From assembly GCA_033220425.1 (NCBI GenBank), contig JASNWA010000002.1:108958-172957 (forward strand): a DNA stretch of 64,000 bases, in the 5' to 3' direction. Made by a program: the position numbers and the translations under genes. This DNA comes from Lepraria neglecta (taxonomy: Eukaryota; Ascomycota; Lecanoromycetes; Lecanorales; Stereocaulaceae). How positions within the stretch are numbered: the stretch's first letter is position 1; each line of letters opens with the position of its first letter. Shown piece by piece: positions 1-11,198 of the stretch. The notes beneath the pieces are model-generated. The model worked only from the letters and a program-made list of their open reading frames with translations, searched no databases and had not been told where the DNA came from.

Positions 1-345
1 CTATACTTCTATCTCTATTAAGAATAATCTATATACGATACTAGTATATATCTACGAGGAATATTCTATAAAAGTAGCGTATAAAGAAAGAGAATATAGT
101 TGGATTTCCGCGGCCAATTGATAATAGGCTATAATATAGTACTATACCTTTATGCGCAAGAAATACGCTGATTAGGGCTCTACGATACTTCGTTATAGAT
201 ACTTCGATGAACCTACAAGGCGGCCTAGCGTTATGACAATAACGCCGCCTATACTAGTTTCCCCGATCATGTCGAAGATCTCGCATGGTTAAAGCTCTTC
301 GCGACGTAAGATACGATATATTATATTACATTGTAGTAGAATTAA
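1..345. other. RIP-degraded AT-rich edge
   Basis: This stretch has the same texture as the 43-64 kb block: very AT-rich, full of TA steps, with few CA or TG dinucleotides and no usable reading frame. It ends just before the 381-bp repeat at 351. I see no recognisable protein remnant. It is probably the margin of another RIP-mutated repeat block to the left of the window. Confidence 0.55.
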
Positions 346-350
346 AGTTA

Positions 351-731
351 GTGTTCTCACTCCTGAAGCTATACACACCGGCACAAGTAGATATGTAAAT
401 AGATGCTTGGGCGGTCCAACGCCAGGGCTAGCAAGCCTAGAAAGGCCAAAACAGGTGCCCCAGCGCTAGGAAACTCCCATGCCTAGGCGGCATAGACCTG
501 GAGTGTAGATAGGCTATATATAGGCTATGTATAAGGTGCGGGTGGGCGGGAAAGAACTGCTATAGCTCTGAAAGAGATGAACTCGACTGAAGAGCCAACT
601 GCTGGTGGGATGCTCATACAAATAGTGCTCTCAGGAAGCACGGATCTCTCGCTATGGCCCATGGTCATGGCGCATGGCTGAAACCGCATCTGATCATGAG
701 ACACACTAACCCACAGTCCCACTGTAGCGAC
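351..731. mobile_element. 381-bp TA-flanked short element, copy 1 (intact)
   Basis: It starts GTGTTCTCACTCC and ends CACTGTAGCGA plus one variable base, and is flanked by TA on both sides (349-350 and 732-733). A second copy of exactly 381 bp, differing at only a handful of bases, is at 31983-32363. RIP-mutated relatives are at 59648-60030 and 60033-60160. No terminal inverted repeat and no coding capacity are seen. A TA duplication is typical of Tc1/mariner-type transposition, so this is probably a non-autonomous element of an unknown family. Confidence 0.75.
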
Positions 732-794
732 TAGTCTATCAAGACGACAAAGTTGAAGATTTGTGTGAGACCGCAAGGTTGAATCGCGTCAATT

Positions 795-3316
795 TCATGC
801 CATTGCCGCAACAGTAGCTACAAGTAGAGCCACAAAAGACCTCACTGCAAGCTTGAACCCTTCACCAGTGAATGGCACAACACCCGTGCTCATCGGTCCT
901 ATAAAAGACGTCCCACTACCAGAAGCGAAGCCAGAAGCCGGTGTGGCAGCTAGGGTGACAGCCGGAGCAACAGCTGGAGCAATAGGGGGTGCGGTAACAG
1001 CAGACGCAATTGGCAAATTGATAGCAGTCGTAAATGCGGCAGTGGGCGCGGGCGTGCCAGCAATCAAGCCAACTGCCGAGTTCGAAGTTATGAAAGCAAC
1101 CTGCGGTACTGCGACAGCGGTATTGAGAATAGATGTTGTCATGCACATGCTTTGGATTTGGCCGTCACTGATCTGGTTGACTATGCTAGTTGCTCCAGAA
1201 GAGGGACAAGGGATCGTAACGGTTGTTGATATAGATACAGTCGTCTGCGGTGGCGATGATCTAGCTTGCTGAGTTGCGCCAGCGACAATGGGTGTTGCGG
1301 GGTTCGAAGAGTTGGTAGGAACTGGTACAGGTGCGAGAGTGATCGTCTTTGGGACGTTGGTGACAATACCTGGATTGGCGGGAATTTGTGGAGCACAGAT
1401 ACCAGCCAAATAAGAGAGAGCGCCTTGCTCTTCGGCCGCGTGACTAGACCAAGCGCTGATGCATTGTTGGACGTTGCTTGTAAAGTCGGAGTCTTTGCAG
1501 AAGCAGCCAGCGTCGGAGTTATCTTTGCAGTTGGTATGCTTGATCCATGTCTGGATGCAGTTAGGGAGCAAGCTCGGTGCCGGAGCCGCTTGTGCTGGAC
1601 TTGCTGGAGCAGACGATGGTGGCGAGCTGGACGATTTAGCTAACTCGACTGGGGCGCTTGAGCTGTCAAAGCATCAGCAAGATTTCTTATTAGTGGCATT
1701 GCGGAACTTACGTGATAGTTCTTACAGATGCTTGACCAGCACTTGAAGGTCCCCCAGTAAAAACAACAGTACTTTGAATAGTTGGAGACTCGGTCATAGG
1801 AGGTGCAACACACCTTGTACAGAAGGTCTTTGTACTCGTGATGATGACACTTGACATAGTCGGGACAATATCGAAGGAAGTATAACTACCCTTAGTGTAG
1901 GCGATAGTCTGGGAACGGCTTGTGACTGTATTGTAGACGACTTCGCTGGTGATGACTGGCACAGTCGACTGGACAATGGGAATCGTCGTATTCGAATATG
2001 TTTTCGCGGATGCTGCGGAAGGAGTGCTACCAGTTGAGGCTACCTGGGTTATGAACGATGTGGTCGAGCTCGGAGTAGTTGTGCTCCGAGGACTTATACT
2101 CGATGTGATTGTGCTCTGTGAGGTTGCGCTTTCAGAAGTTGTATTTTGAGGAGTGATGATCGGTTGAGTTGTGCTTTGAGCAGTTGTGCTTTGCAGAGTA
2201 GATGAGGCTGATACTGAGGAGTTTGCTGTTGTTAATGATGAGAACGACGACGACAAGGTTGGCGGCGAAGGAGATGGCGAAGGGCGTGGCGTAGTCGAGT
2301 TGGGTGGCGCAGATGGCACTGGGGATGGAGGAGGAGCTGGCGAGGAGAGAATGACTGGAGGCGCTGGCGGGGATGGTACTGCTAGAGGAGGTAGCACTGG
2401 TGGGGATGATGGAGCTGCTGGAGGAGGTAGCGCTGGTGGGGACGATGGAGCTGCTGGAGGTACCACGGGTGGAGATGACGGTGCGAGTGGCGTGGAGGGG
2501 GCTGCAGCAGGGGGGCTTGGAGAACCGCCAGAGCATGTAGAGCAGTCGAATCCAACACTATGGATACCAAGATTGCAGCTCTGGACTGAAGACTCTGGAG
2601 GGAGGGAGCATTGAACACGTGAAGCACCACCGCATTGAGTATTCTGCACAGTGTTGGGTGCACCCGCCGAGCATTGAGCAGTCTGAGTGCACGCTTGACC
2701 AGCGTTGGCTCCACTATCGTAGTGGTAGGTGAATAGAACAGGCGTGTCCTGATCAACAGAGACCTGCATCTGGCTGACTGAGAATGGCGATATTCCAGCG
2801 CCACAAGAGAAAGAAGGGCCGCTAGACTGTGAAATCTGACCCATAGCACATTGCTGCTCACGATTGTCAGTGAAGGATTCATCACATAGATTCGAGAGTA
2901 CTGACACTGCCTGCCGACGCACTTGCTGAAGCTCCACTGCTTGAACCGCCACCCAAGCCAAACAAGCTTCCCAGAGCTCCCAAGTTCCTTTTTGATGAGG
3001 AGCCTCTTGGTACAAACTCTCTTCTGAGCATGCTCCCCCAGTTTCCAACCGAGCAGCCCGAACAGTCTAGACCACCAAAACTTGAAAGCGCTCCCAACGG
3101 ACAAGAACCAAAGTCCAAGCCGGACTGTTGCAGGTCATTGCACTGATTGCAAGCATTTGAGCAGGATGGGAGACCCAAGGCTTGGCCCCATTCCTGAGAG
3201 ATATTAGCCGTTGGCCAACGACATTCCCAAGAAGAGCTATAACTTACACAAATATCACAAGCAGCAGCCTGCTGCGCAACAAGAAGGCCAAATATCGCAG
3301 ACGTAAGGAACCGCAT
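795..3316 (-). CDS. GPI-anchored mucin-like wall protein with C-terminal CFEM-like domain, 806 aa, three exons
   Basis: I read three exons: 3316-2906, 2853-1712 and 1662-795. The introns (52 and 49 nt) have good donors and a CTGAC branch point in the first, and the spliced frame is exactly 807 codons. An N-terminal signal peptide (MRFLTSAIFGLLVAQQAAA) is followed by a cysteine-rich region to about residue 260, with many CxxC pairs, that I do not recognise. A long Pro/Ser/Thr-rich stalk follows. At residues about 549-608 there is a CFEM-like segment (PNCIQTW...AGCFC...QQC...GIC). The protein ends in a hydrophobic tail suited to GPI attachment. Only six cysteines are present where CFEM normally has eight; the 2nd and 7th positions read Trp. 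CFEM proteins sit on the fungal surface and some bind haem. A haem role here is uncertain because of the missing cysteines. No lesion is seen. Confidence 0.75.
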
Positions 3317-4399
3317 GATTTTCGATTTAGGTATTATTCGTAATTATTGTGTAATTAGTGTGCGCGACTGATAGTAGCACCGAATTAAGAGATCGATATT
3401 TCTTGAGTAAAGAGCAACGTAATGGAATGCTAGTCTCAATAACGAAGGAATTGAGCTAGCAAAAAAGTGAATGACTTGACGAGAGAATGTAAGGGGGATG
3501 AGAGTTATGATCATGATATAGCACATTCTCCATCTTCTCCAATGCTCTATCTTATTTCAATTGGTCTGGTGTGGAAGCAGCTTGGGGCCAGAAGGGTCTG
3601 AGGTCGTTCTGCAACAGTTCTGTAACAGCAAAAGCGGTTACAATGGTGTTGTCTTCAGGGATAGCTTAGGAACGACGAGGGAAAACCAACTCTGATTCGC
3701 AGCGGACATTGGAGACATACTCAATGTGGCTGTGACAAAGAGCTTTTTCCCATCGATGGATGAGGCACGGCTCAGAAGATAGTCTGCCATTTTTGGGGGC
3801 AACATGAGGAAATATTCTTGTCACAAATTGTACTTTGGTGTCTCAAATGGGAAAGGCATGACCACGGAATCAGAGCAATACGTTTCGACCTTGCATTAAC
3901 GACATGTATGTATCGAGCCGCGCGAATCGGGGAATTGGGAGTTGAAACTGGCCCCATGGTGTGGAAGCGGAAGCGTCTACTTCTTGAAACAAAATGGGCC
4001 CCATCGGTACCGCGTTCATTGGGGGTAGTCTCAACTCCAAACGTGTAGATACCGATGCCGATGTAGGCCTTCCCACGGCTTAGCGCTGGCTATTAAGTCG
4101 GAAAGATAGTTGCTGGATTACGACAAACATGTGGTGACAAGTCGAGGGAATCAGAAAAATGATCGTTTAAGCCAATCGTCGATGTCTGAAATGATCACGT
4201 CATCGTCGGCTTTTTGTTTGCCCGACCCCGGCAGCTTCTCCTTCGAGTCGAGTTAAGCCCAGCCTCCGCTAGGCGAAGGAGTTGCGCGAGAGTCACACGT
4301 AAGATAAAGAGATATTAGAGACGTTTATTCCATCTTCATCTATCTTCCATTCCGGCGACAGACAGCCAATTTGCAATAACAAGAGCCAACCCCACAGCT
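3317..4399. other. Intergenic region between two divergent genes
   Basis: No supported gene. The region should hold the promoters of the CFEM protein (leftward) and the SDR (rightward). The last 60 bases before the SDR start are CA-rich, as in many fungal leaders. Confidence 0.5.
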
Positions 4400-5494
4400 A
4401 TGTCTAACTCAACAGTCTCCAAGTTGGACTTCTACCGGGACTTCATCCTCTCGATGATCTCCATAGTATTTGGCCGACTCTACCCATCCCTGAAAGTTCC
4501 ATTCGTTGACCTCAGTAGCAATACTGCCATCATTACTGGTGGTAACAGCGGTATTGGACTCCAAATCGCGCTTGAGATGGCCAGACAAGGTGCTACAGTC
4601 TATCTAGCCTGTCGCAACCCCTCCAAAGCAATGCAAGCTGCATCTGAAATCGCTCAGAGGATCCCCGCAAGCTCCGGTCATGTCCACGTACTCTCTCTTG
4701 ACACATCGTCCCTCTCATCTGTTCGCAGTTTTGCTGAGATGGTGAGAAACCTCAACACGAAGATCGACCTCCTTTTTCACAATGCTGGTATTGGAGGCTC
4801 GACACCGGGAAAAGATTTCACTTCCGAAGGTTTCCCACTGCACTACACGACGAATTTTCTCGGCTCATTCCTCCTGACCCATCTCCTCGAGCCATATCTC
4901 GCAGATGATGCACGTGTCATCCTCACTTCAAGCACGGGGCAATACAACGGAACCTTCTCTTCCACATTCTCGCTCAATTCAATCAAGGAGCACCTCGAGC
5001 CTGGCTTTCATGCACCCGTAGCCGCGGTGAAAGCTGGAAAGACGACCGCCGACAGCGATGTCTATTGTAATACAAAGGCAATGTAAGTCGCTTTCACCAA
5101 ACTGCTCCAGGATCATATTGATCGCAAGGCCAAGGAGGCAGGCAACAAGCCCAAGAGAATCGTCCATGCCTTCGCCCCTGGCTTCACTATGACACCTATC
5201 TTTGGAAAGTATACGGTCAAGAACTTTTGGGACGATCCGCCCTTCTGGATCTTGACAGTGACAACCTTTCTAGCTACCGATGTTAGCCAAGGCGCTGCTA
5301 CGGCGGTCTGGCTTGCTAGCACACAGGATGATGTTGTTGTGGGCGAGGGCAACGGCGGTGGCTATTGGGATCGTATCACTCGGCGGCTTTCGAGCGTTGA
5401 CATGATGGATCAAGATATAGTAGAGCGGATGTGGCTACGGTGGGAGGCGGATGCTGGGATTGATGGAGGTGATGATGGCTTGCAAGCACTGTAA
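4400..5494 (+). pseudogene. Short-chain dehydrogenase/reductase with a single in-frame stop
   Basis: The frame encodes a classical SDR of about 364 codons. It has a membrane-like N-terminus, the NAD(P) motif TGGNSGIG at residues 46-53, LFHNAGIGG (the NAG motif), the catalytic-Ser region VILTSSTGQ, and YCNTK (Tyr222 and Lys226 of YxxxK). Directly after the active site, codon 229 (5084-5086) is TAA. The same frame then continues through a normal SDR C-terminal half (VAFTKLLQDHIDRK ... FAPGFTMTPI ...) to 5494. At this place SDRs usually have Gln (M-Q-V), so CAA to TAA is the simplest explanation. Splicing cannot remove it: a GTAAGT donor overlaps the stop, but the only following AG in reach gives a 28-nt intron that deletes conserved sequence. 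The open part contains the complete active site but lacks the C-terminal third. It lies head-to-tail with the prenyltransferase gene. Confidence 0.8.
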
Positions 5495-5911
5495 CGGTGA
5501 CTTTTGGAAGTAGTACAAAGCAAATCCATTCAGTGGCACAAAGCAGTTGCAGAGTGTGTATTCACGTTAACAGGCATAGTTTAGGCCCTGATCCAGCTGG
5601 TTGGGCTATGTCATGGGATCCGATGTCGGCACAAATATAGGCGCGCCGCACTTTATATCATTGACAGCATCAACCAAAATCACAGTCATCTCGAATTAAG
5701 TCTAACGAAGAGATCTGTTAACATAGCACTGGCCTGTGAATGCTAACTTGTATCAAGTAATGGCTCGAGGTAGACTCAAGTCGATCACAATCTCACCACA
5801 CTTCCCTATGATGACTATGGTAGCTTGGTCTCGCTAAATGGGTTAAAGCCGCCGTCGCTAGTATAGGAAAGGATGCGTGGTACGTTAAATTCGCTGATTG
5901 CCGGCGAAGAG
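5495..5911. other. Intergenic, convergent 3' ends
   Basis: Shared 3' flank of the SDR (rightward) and the prenyltransferase (leftward). No gene or repeat recognised. Confidence 0.5.
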
Positions 5912-6901
5912 TCACAGCGACTCTAGGCACTCATGCAAGAATCCAGAGGCTGTCGTACAACCCATCATCCAGCTTCCGTTCGTGAACCACCACATACAAT
6001 TTTTCGGGTCCTCCAGGATTACCATCATAATCTCCAGTCCCACCAGCATTGTAGTTCCGCTGCAAGTACCAACATAGAACATCTCACTTACATCAATGAA
6101 CCAACCAGCAAGACCAAGTATCGCAACTTGGACAATGCCGAGCACAGTGAGAAACAACTTGGCATGGTCTGCATGCTTTACAGCAATAGACATGACACCA
6201 GCTTTCTTGTCATCTTTGATGTCTTGATGAGCGTAGATCATGTCATACAACACCGTCCAACAGATGCCTGAGAGATAAAGACAGCCTGCGGCTTGCGCAG
6301 CCACGGATGACTCGAAGAGATTGATACCAACCACAGGGAACCCCATGATAGCGCCCCACGCCCATCCAAAGCTGAGGATAACTTGTGGATAATGCGTGAC
6401 CCGTTTGCCAAGTGGATAGAGCCCAAGAATAATAATGAAGGGAACGATGTATGGCAAGCAGTCGGGCTGGAGGTTGTACAAAAGTCCCAATACGAGGGCC
6501 ACTTGAGCAGCGGTGTGGCTCAAAGCATTTTTTACCGAAACTGCACCGCGGGCCATGGGTCGAAGATTCCAGGTGCAGGCAGCACCGCGGCAGATCGAAC
6601 ATCCCGGGAGTAGGATCAGGTTGATTTGCAATAGCTGGCGTGGCTTTATGGTAGGCTGAGACAGACGGCTTGCGATCAAAGTGCTGTGAAGGAAGGGAGA
6701 ATAAAGATAAAGGGTTTCCCCTGGCTTGTTCAAGCGAATGAGTTCGGCGTAAGGGACACAGCTTTCAGGAAGAAGAGATAGCAGACCGGTCTTTGGTGCT
6801 TGAAATGATGGTAGCTCAACAGGCGTCTTAGAATGGTTAGAAATTGTTCCGTTCGAGACGGCCATGGTTCGAGTTGAGGACATATTGGCGCTGGAACCCA
6901 T
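5912..6901 (-). CDS. UbiA-type membrane prenyltransferase lacking the first Asp-rich motif, 329 aa
   Basis: It is a single open exon. Family hallmarks are clear: YAELIRLNKPGETLY near residue 51, RGAACTWN near 106, LRPMARGAVS, KRVTHYPQ, and the second Asp-rich motif YDMIYAHQDIKDD followed by KAGV, with several hydrophobic helices. Fungal UbiA enzymes attach isoprenyl chains to aromatic acids (ubiquinone or meroterpenoid type). In the family, TWN is followed by about 16 residues carrying NDxxDxxxD, which chelates Mg-diphosphate. Here TWN joins directly to LRPMARG (junction at 6565/6566) in frame, so the motif is missing with no frameshift. No intron boundary is present there. The protein should fold, but is probably unable to bind the prenyl diphosphate. 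Its neighbours are an SDR and an NRPS-like gene, as in a small cluster. Confidence 0.8.
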   Translation of the reverse strand: MGSSANMSSTRTMAVSNGTISNHSKTPVELPSFQAPKTGLLSLLPESCVPYAELIRLNKPGETLYLYSPFLHSTLIASRLSQPTIKPRQLLQINLILLPGCSICRGAACTWNLRPMARGAVSVKNALSHTAAQVALVLGLLYNLQPDCLPYIVPFIIILGLYPLGKRVTHYPQVILSFGWAWGAIMGFPVVGINLFESSVAAQAAGCLYLSGICWTVLYDMIYAHQDIKDDKKAGVMSIAVKHADHAKLFLTVLGIVQVAILGLAGWFIDVSEMFYVGTCSGTTMLVGLEIMMVILEDPKNCMWWFTNGSWMMGCTTASGFLHECLESL

Positions 6902-6962
6902 TGGACAGTAGCCTAGAAGACAAATTAAACTCGACGTCCTGAATTTGAATCAATCAACTAGA

Positions 6963-7157
6963 TTATGAGGTCTGATGTAGAACTTCATAAAATGGTGAGA
7001 GAACAGCAGCTATTAAATAGTCGAGCTCGTTGGACAACGAAGCGAGACTCGCAATGTTGAAAGGCTGCCTCGCTTCTACGCTAAGATAGTTAGGCACTAT
7101 CATCTTGGAGTAAGCCGGCAGATAGTAGAACCAGATACCAGCTCCCCAATCGAGCAT
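6963..7157 (-). pseudogene. Unidentified 65-codon gene fragment
   Basis: An open stretch reads LDWGAGIWFYYLPAYSKM... with an aromatic, membrane-like composition and ends ...FYEVLHQTS. The same frame continues upstream past one stop (LRIAASIKDLDANI, stop, YGLSLSPLHLRIKAF). This looks like the C-terminus of a real protein rather than noise, perhaps an FAD-dependent monooxygenase tail. I cannot confirm the family. It sits between the prenyltransferase and a MITE. Confidence 0.3.
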
Positions 7158-7257
7158 ACTGAAAGCTTTGATGCGTAGATGAAGCGGTGAGAGGCTGAGT
7201 CCATATCAGATATTGGCGTCCAGGTCTTTGATAGATGCGGCAATGCGCAGTGCATTC

Positions 7258-7401
7258 TGTTGCAATGTGGCAATGGGCTGGGAAGGATGTCTAGCTAATG
7301 GGGGCCCCCCAGGGCCCCATATATGGTCAAGACAGACAAAGAACGGCTAGCAATAGGCTTCTGGAATCGCATAGAAAGCAATCAAGCAACGGATTACAAC
7401 A
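7258..7401. mobile_element. 143-bp MITE (TGTTGC...GCAACA), copy 1
   Basis: Its ends, TGTTGCAAT and ATTACAACA, are near-perfect inverted repeats. The centre contains GGGGGCCCCCCAGGGCCCC. The flanks CATTC (7253-7257) and CCTTC (7402-7406) are an imperfect 5-bp target duplication. Two further copies at 16280 and 17866 are more than 90 percent alike. No coding capacity. Confidence 0.8.
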
Positions 7402-7752
7402 CCTTCTAGGGTTGGACTAGCAAATATTTCTATCAGTTAGTCATCGCTTATACTACTAAGTCATGATACTGGCACAAAGTCTATGCATGTCAGATTCTTG
7501 CCCATCCATGTAGATTCAGCTAAGTCAGCATTCTCCGTATGGGTCGTAGAAAGTCAACGCTAAAATTGAGCCTTGCGCTAGTGTGATACATGATAAAAAA
7601 TGGACACAAGCTTAACGGTATCGGTCTTACAAAGTCTGAAGGCCAGAACTATTGCTGCATTTTCAAGCAGACTCCCTGTACAGACCGAAAAGTGTTACTC
7701 TTCCGTGATCTTCAGACCCCTCACCAGCAACGAACCGCTCTTTCAACTAACT
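7402..7752. other. Upstream region of the NRPS-like pseudogene
   Basis: No gene recognised. It probably held the promoter of the NRPS-like gene that starts at 7753. Confidence 0.4.
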
Positions 7753-10700
7753 ATGGGCTCACTTCTCGAGAACACTACGAACTATGGGCAAAGGCTCGTC
7801 CCTATACTGATTGACCAAACCGCAAGGGGTCACCCAAAGCGATCCTTGGCCTCGCTCACTTGATCATTGAACCTGGAGGATGGATTCGACGATGTTACTT
7901 AAGACTATTCTGCGTCTGCCATCGACCGATTCTGATGGTAGCTGCAGAGACAACTAGGACCTCCAAATCATGATTTCGAAAGGATCGCGTACTTCGGATG
8001 GTCTGATGTCTCGCAATGCAATGTTAATAATTGCCTGCATCAGGCAGGGTACACGGTCCGTTCTCCAGTGTGTGAGGGTTCAGAGCTTTGAGTTATCACC
8101 GACAAATTTTGCGAGGCCTTCACGATTAGTCCTCGGAATTCTCTGGACGACAACATGGCTCTCTTCGAGCCGGCTAACTGCACCATATTAGTAGCGACAA
8201 AGCCTATGCTCGCGCTTACTAGAACTCTGGAATCCAAAAGACCAATAAAATTTCTCGGTATGCTAGAAACGAATAATTGGCTATAGCCGCCACATGAAAG
8301 AGAGGTGCTATATACTTATGGCAAATCGTTTGGTCAAGCCAAACTGGAGCCATTTGTTATTGTCCATACCTCAGGCTCGACCGGCGCTCCTAAAGTCGTG
8401 ACCCAGGCTCACGGCAATATGGCTGCTCTGGACGCATATCAAATGATCCCTTCCTTTCAGGGCCTCTGTGGTCCTGGATATCATCTCTAAACTACAAGAC
8501 ACTTCGTTCCGTTTCCACTCTTTCGCTCAGCAACTATTGGATTAGTGCTAGGAGCAGCTGTGTTTATGGACATGACGGTTATATTTCCACCAGCAGCACC
8601 ATTGACCACTGAAATTGCTGACTTGGCCCACACTCACGGCAACGTCCAGGGCACCTTCTTACCTCCTTCGATACTTATCGAGATGTTCAAATCTCGGTCG
8701 CTGCTGAGTACGTTAGAAGATCTTCAATGCGTTACACATGATAGAGGTCCATTGTAGCAAGATGGCGGCAGGGAACTCGCATCGAAGGTGGAGTGTATGA
8801 TCAACTGCACGGGCTCGTCGGAGACAAATTTCTTCCCATCTATAATCTCAAATCCTGAAGATTGGGGGTATCATCAATTCGACCAGCGCATGGGCCAAAA
8901 ATTTCGATTGATTGGACAATGGCGTTACGAGCTCAACATACACTACGACTCGGACCTTGATCTATTTCAGGGTATCTTCTCCACGTTTTTTTGAGCTTCA
9001 GGAGTAATCCACAAAGGACCTTTACTCAAAACGTCCCACTAAGCCTGGTCTATGGCGCCACGAGGGGAGATCGGACGACATCATTGTGTTCTCCAATGGC
9101 GAGAAGTTCAATTCTATGGCGATGGAAGCAATTATTTCTGCTCACCCGTCGGTCAAATCCGCGTTAATGTTTGGTCAAGGAAGGTTCGAAGCTGGAATTT
9201 TGGTGGAGCCTGTAGGTGGTGACAAGCTGCAAGAGAAGAACCTTCTCAAAGAAGTCTGGGGCGCAATTGAAACAGTGAACCACAAATTCTCTGGTCAGGG
9301 CAGAATAATAGAAGATTTCGTGATGTTCACCGACTCTGCGAAACCAACGCTTAGGACTGGTAAGGGCACATTAAGCCGGAGACCGACGCTAGATCTCTAC
9401 AGCCAAGAGATTGACACGCTCTATGCTGCGGCAACCGTCGACTGCTTGCTTGATACCTCCTCCGATATGGTTACGAGCTCAGCAGCCATGGTATGAGTCG
9501 CTCATCGCTCCTTTGGTTGGAGTCCAGAATATTGATCCTAATCAGGATTCGACTCTCTTCTGGTATATCCTTGACGAAGCAGACAAATGCTAATCTTTTC
9601 ACGCGCGGACATGACCATCAAGCGGTCGCGATCACGTCTAAGACAATCTACGAAAATCTGACGGTCCGAAGGTTGGCTTCCAGAATTGGCCATCTTACCG
9701 CCACCCACTGACGAAGCAAACGATCACCAGGGCACTTCACACAGAATCGCAAAGATGAATGATATATTCAAAAGTAAATCCTTGAATCTTCCTATCCCAA
9801 AGGCAATTCTGCCTCCAACACCGCCAAAGCCTACTGGTAGTGCTCTTGACAGGGTCTACAGGCTCTCTGGGCTCGTACCTTTTAGATGCCATTGTCAAGG
9901 ACTCGAGTATCTTGAAGACATATTGCTTGAATCGGACCACTGACAGTGAGAAGCGCCAGCTAAGATCTCACGCCTGCAAGGGCTTATCGACTGGCTGGAG
10001 CAACGTGAGTTTCATAACTTGCGCTCTCTCCAAGGCAAATTTCGGTGTCGAGCTGTCGACATATAACACGCTGCTCGAAGAAGTCACGCATGTAGTACAC
10101 AATGCATGAGAAGTCAATTTCAATCTCGCCCTAGACTCCTTTTTGCCTCATTTAAAGGGCGTCTACCAATTCATCAAGTTCTCTTCTGAGTCTGTTCGGA
10201 GCGCCGAGATCTTCTTCCTGTCCTTAATTTCAGCAGTAATGAATTGGCCTACAGATGGTGGCAAGATACCCGAGACTCTGAACAAAAACTGGTTCGATTC
10301 TGAAGGAAGTGGACATGCCGAATCTAAGAATGTCGCAGAGAGACTGTTTGCTTCGACGGAAATTCAGCCCCAGTGAGGATCACCTTCATAACAACGGCAA
10401 AAGTAGAGACCTGGAGCACTGTCCATCGGAATCCCCAGACGTATTTCATGTAGTCAACCCAGTAAGGCAGGATTGGAAGGACCTGTTGCCAGCTGTAAGC
10501 TCAAACATGGGTACTTCAGGCATCGAGGTCGTCGGCTTTGCCACTTGCATCGAGAAATTGCGCCAGAGTGCTTCCAATACCGACGACATGGTAGAGAACC
10601 CTGCATCAAGCTACTAGACTTCTTCGAAAATCTTGACTCCCAAAAGAAGGCTGGGAGGAAGCCAGCGCTCTTCCACACGGAGAAAACACAGCAAGCAAGC

Positions 10701-10778
10701 TCGACGATCGCTTCCATGGGACCTGTGAGACAGGCGTGGGTGGAGACATGGATGAGGCAGTGGGCCCGCCGTGATTAG
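7753..10778 (+). pseudogene. NRPS-like A-T-R (adenylation-carrier-reductase) pseudogene
   Basis: The start is plausible at the ATG at 7753 (MGSLLENTTNYGQRLVP). Adenylation-domain remnants appear in order: FVIVHTSGSTGAPK (A3, about 8354), an NVQGTFLPPS stretch, TGSSETNFFPS (about 8808), FSNGEKFNSMAME (about 9089) and GRIIEDFVMF. The carrier region (about 9595) reads NLFTRGHDHQAVAI, where a functional site would read GLDSLQ, so the phosphopantetheine Ser is lost. A thioester-reductase domain follows: LLTGSTGSLGSYLLDA (about 9842), VTHVVHNA, VNFNLALDSF, HAESKNVAERL and a normal C-terminus ending QAWVETWMRQW. Many stops and frame changes break it. Such enzymes activate an aromatic or amino acid and release it as an aldehyde. 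It is the most decayed gene of the 4.4-15.8 kb group. Confidence 0.85.
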
Positions 10779-11198
10779 CCAAATCCGCGTTGTTCAGTAC
10801 CCCCAGCAACATGATATTTCGTGGTTTCAATTGTAACATCGTCGCGGTATTTGGCGAGATAGTATAGCGCAGCCTGGCGTCCTCAGGTGCATATCGGTGG
10901 GGGACTCCTAGCGGCCCTTAGTGTCCAAGGCCGGCTCTAGAGATTGATGGACGATTCGCGACCCCTAATATATATGAACCGTGCGATAAGCGATCTCAGG
11001 GCCGAAATCAGAATGATAAAGCAAAGCTAGGGGGGCTTACAAAACAATGATTGTTGTGGCCGAGAGCGAGAGGCTAAATAACATCACGTTGTCTTAACTG
11101 TAAATAACCGCAAGTCAACCATATCGTTATAGACACTGCAATTCTTTACCAAGAAGGTTGCGTCTGTGAAAATTATGAAAGATATGCCTGGTCGAACC
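10779..11198. other. Intergenic
   Basis: No supported feature between the NRPS-like pseudogene and the P5CR-like pseudogene. Confidence 0.5.

Noticed and set aside
853-1272. Long plus-strand frame opposite the CFEM exon
   Set aside because: Antisense shadow of the Ala/Pro/Thr-rich region. The minus strand has signal peptide, conserved CFEM-like cysteines and consistent splicing.
2186-2614. Gly/Asp-rich plus-strand frame resembling a structural protein
   Set aside because: Mirror image of the Pro/Ser stalk of the GPI protein; no start context or signal peptide.
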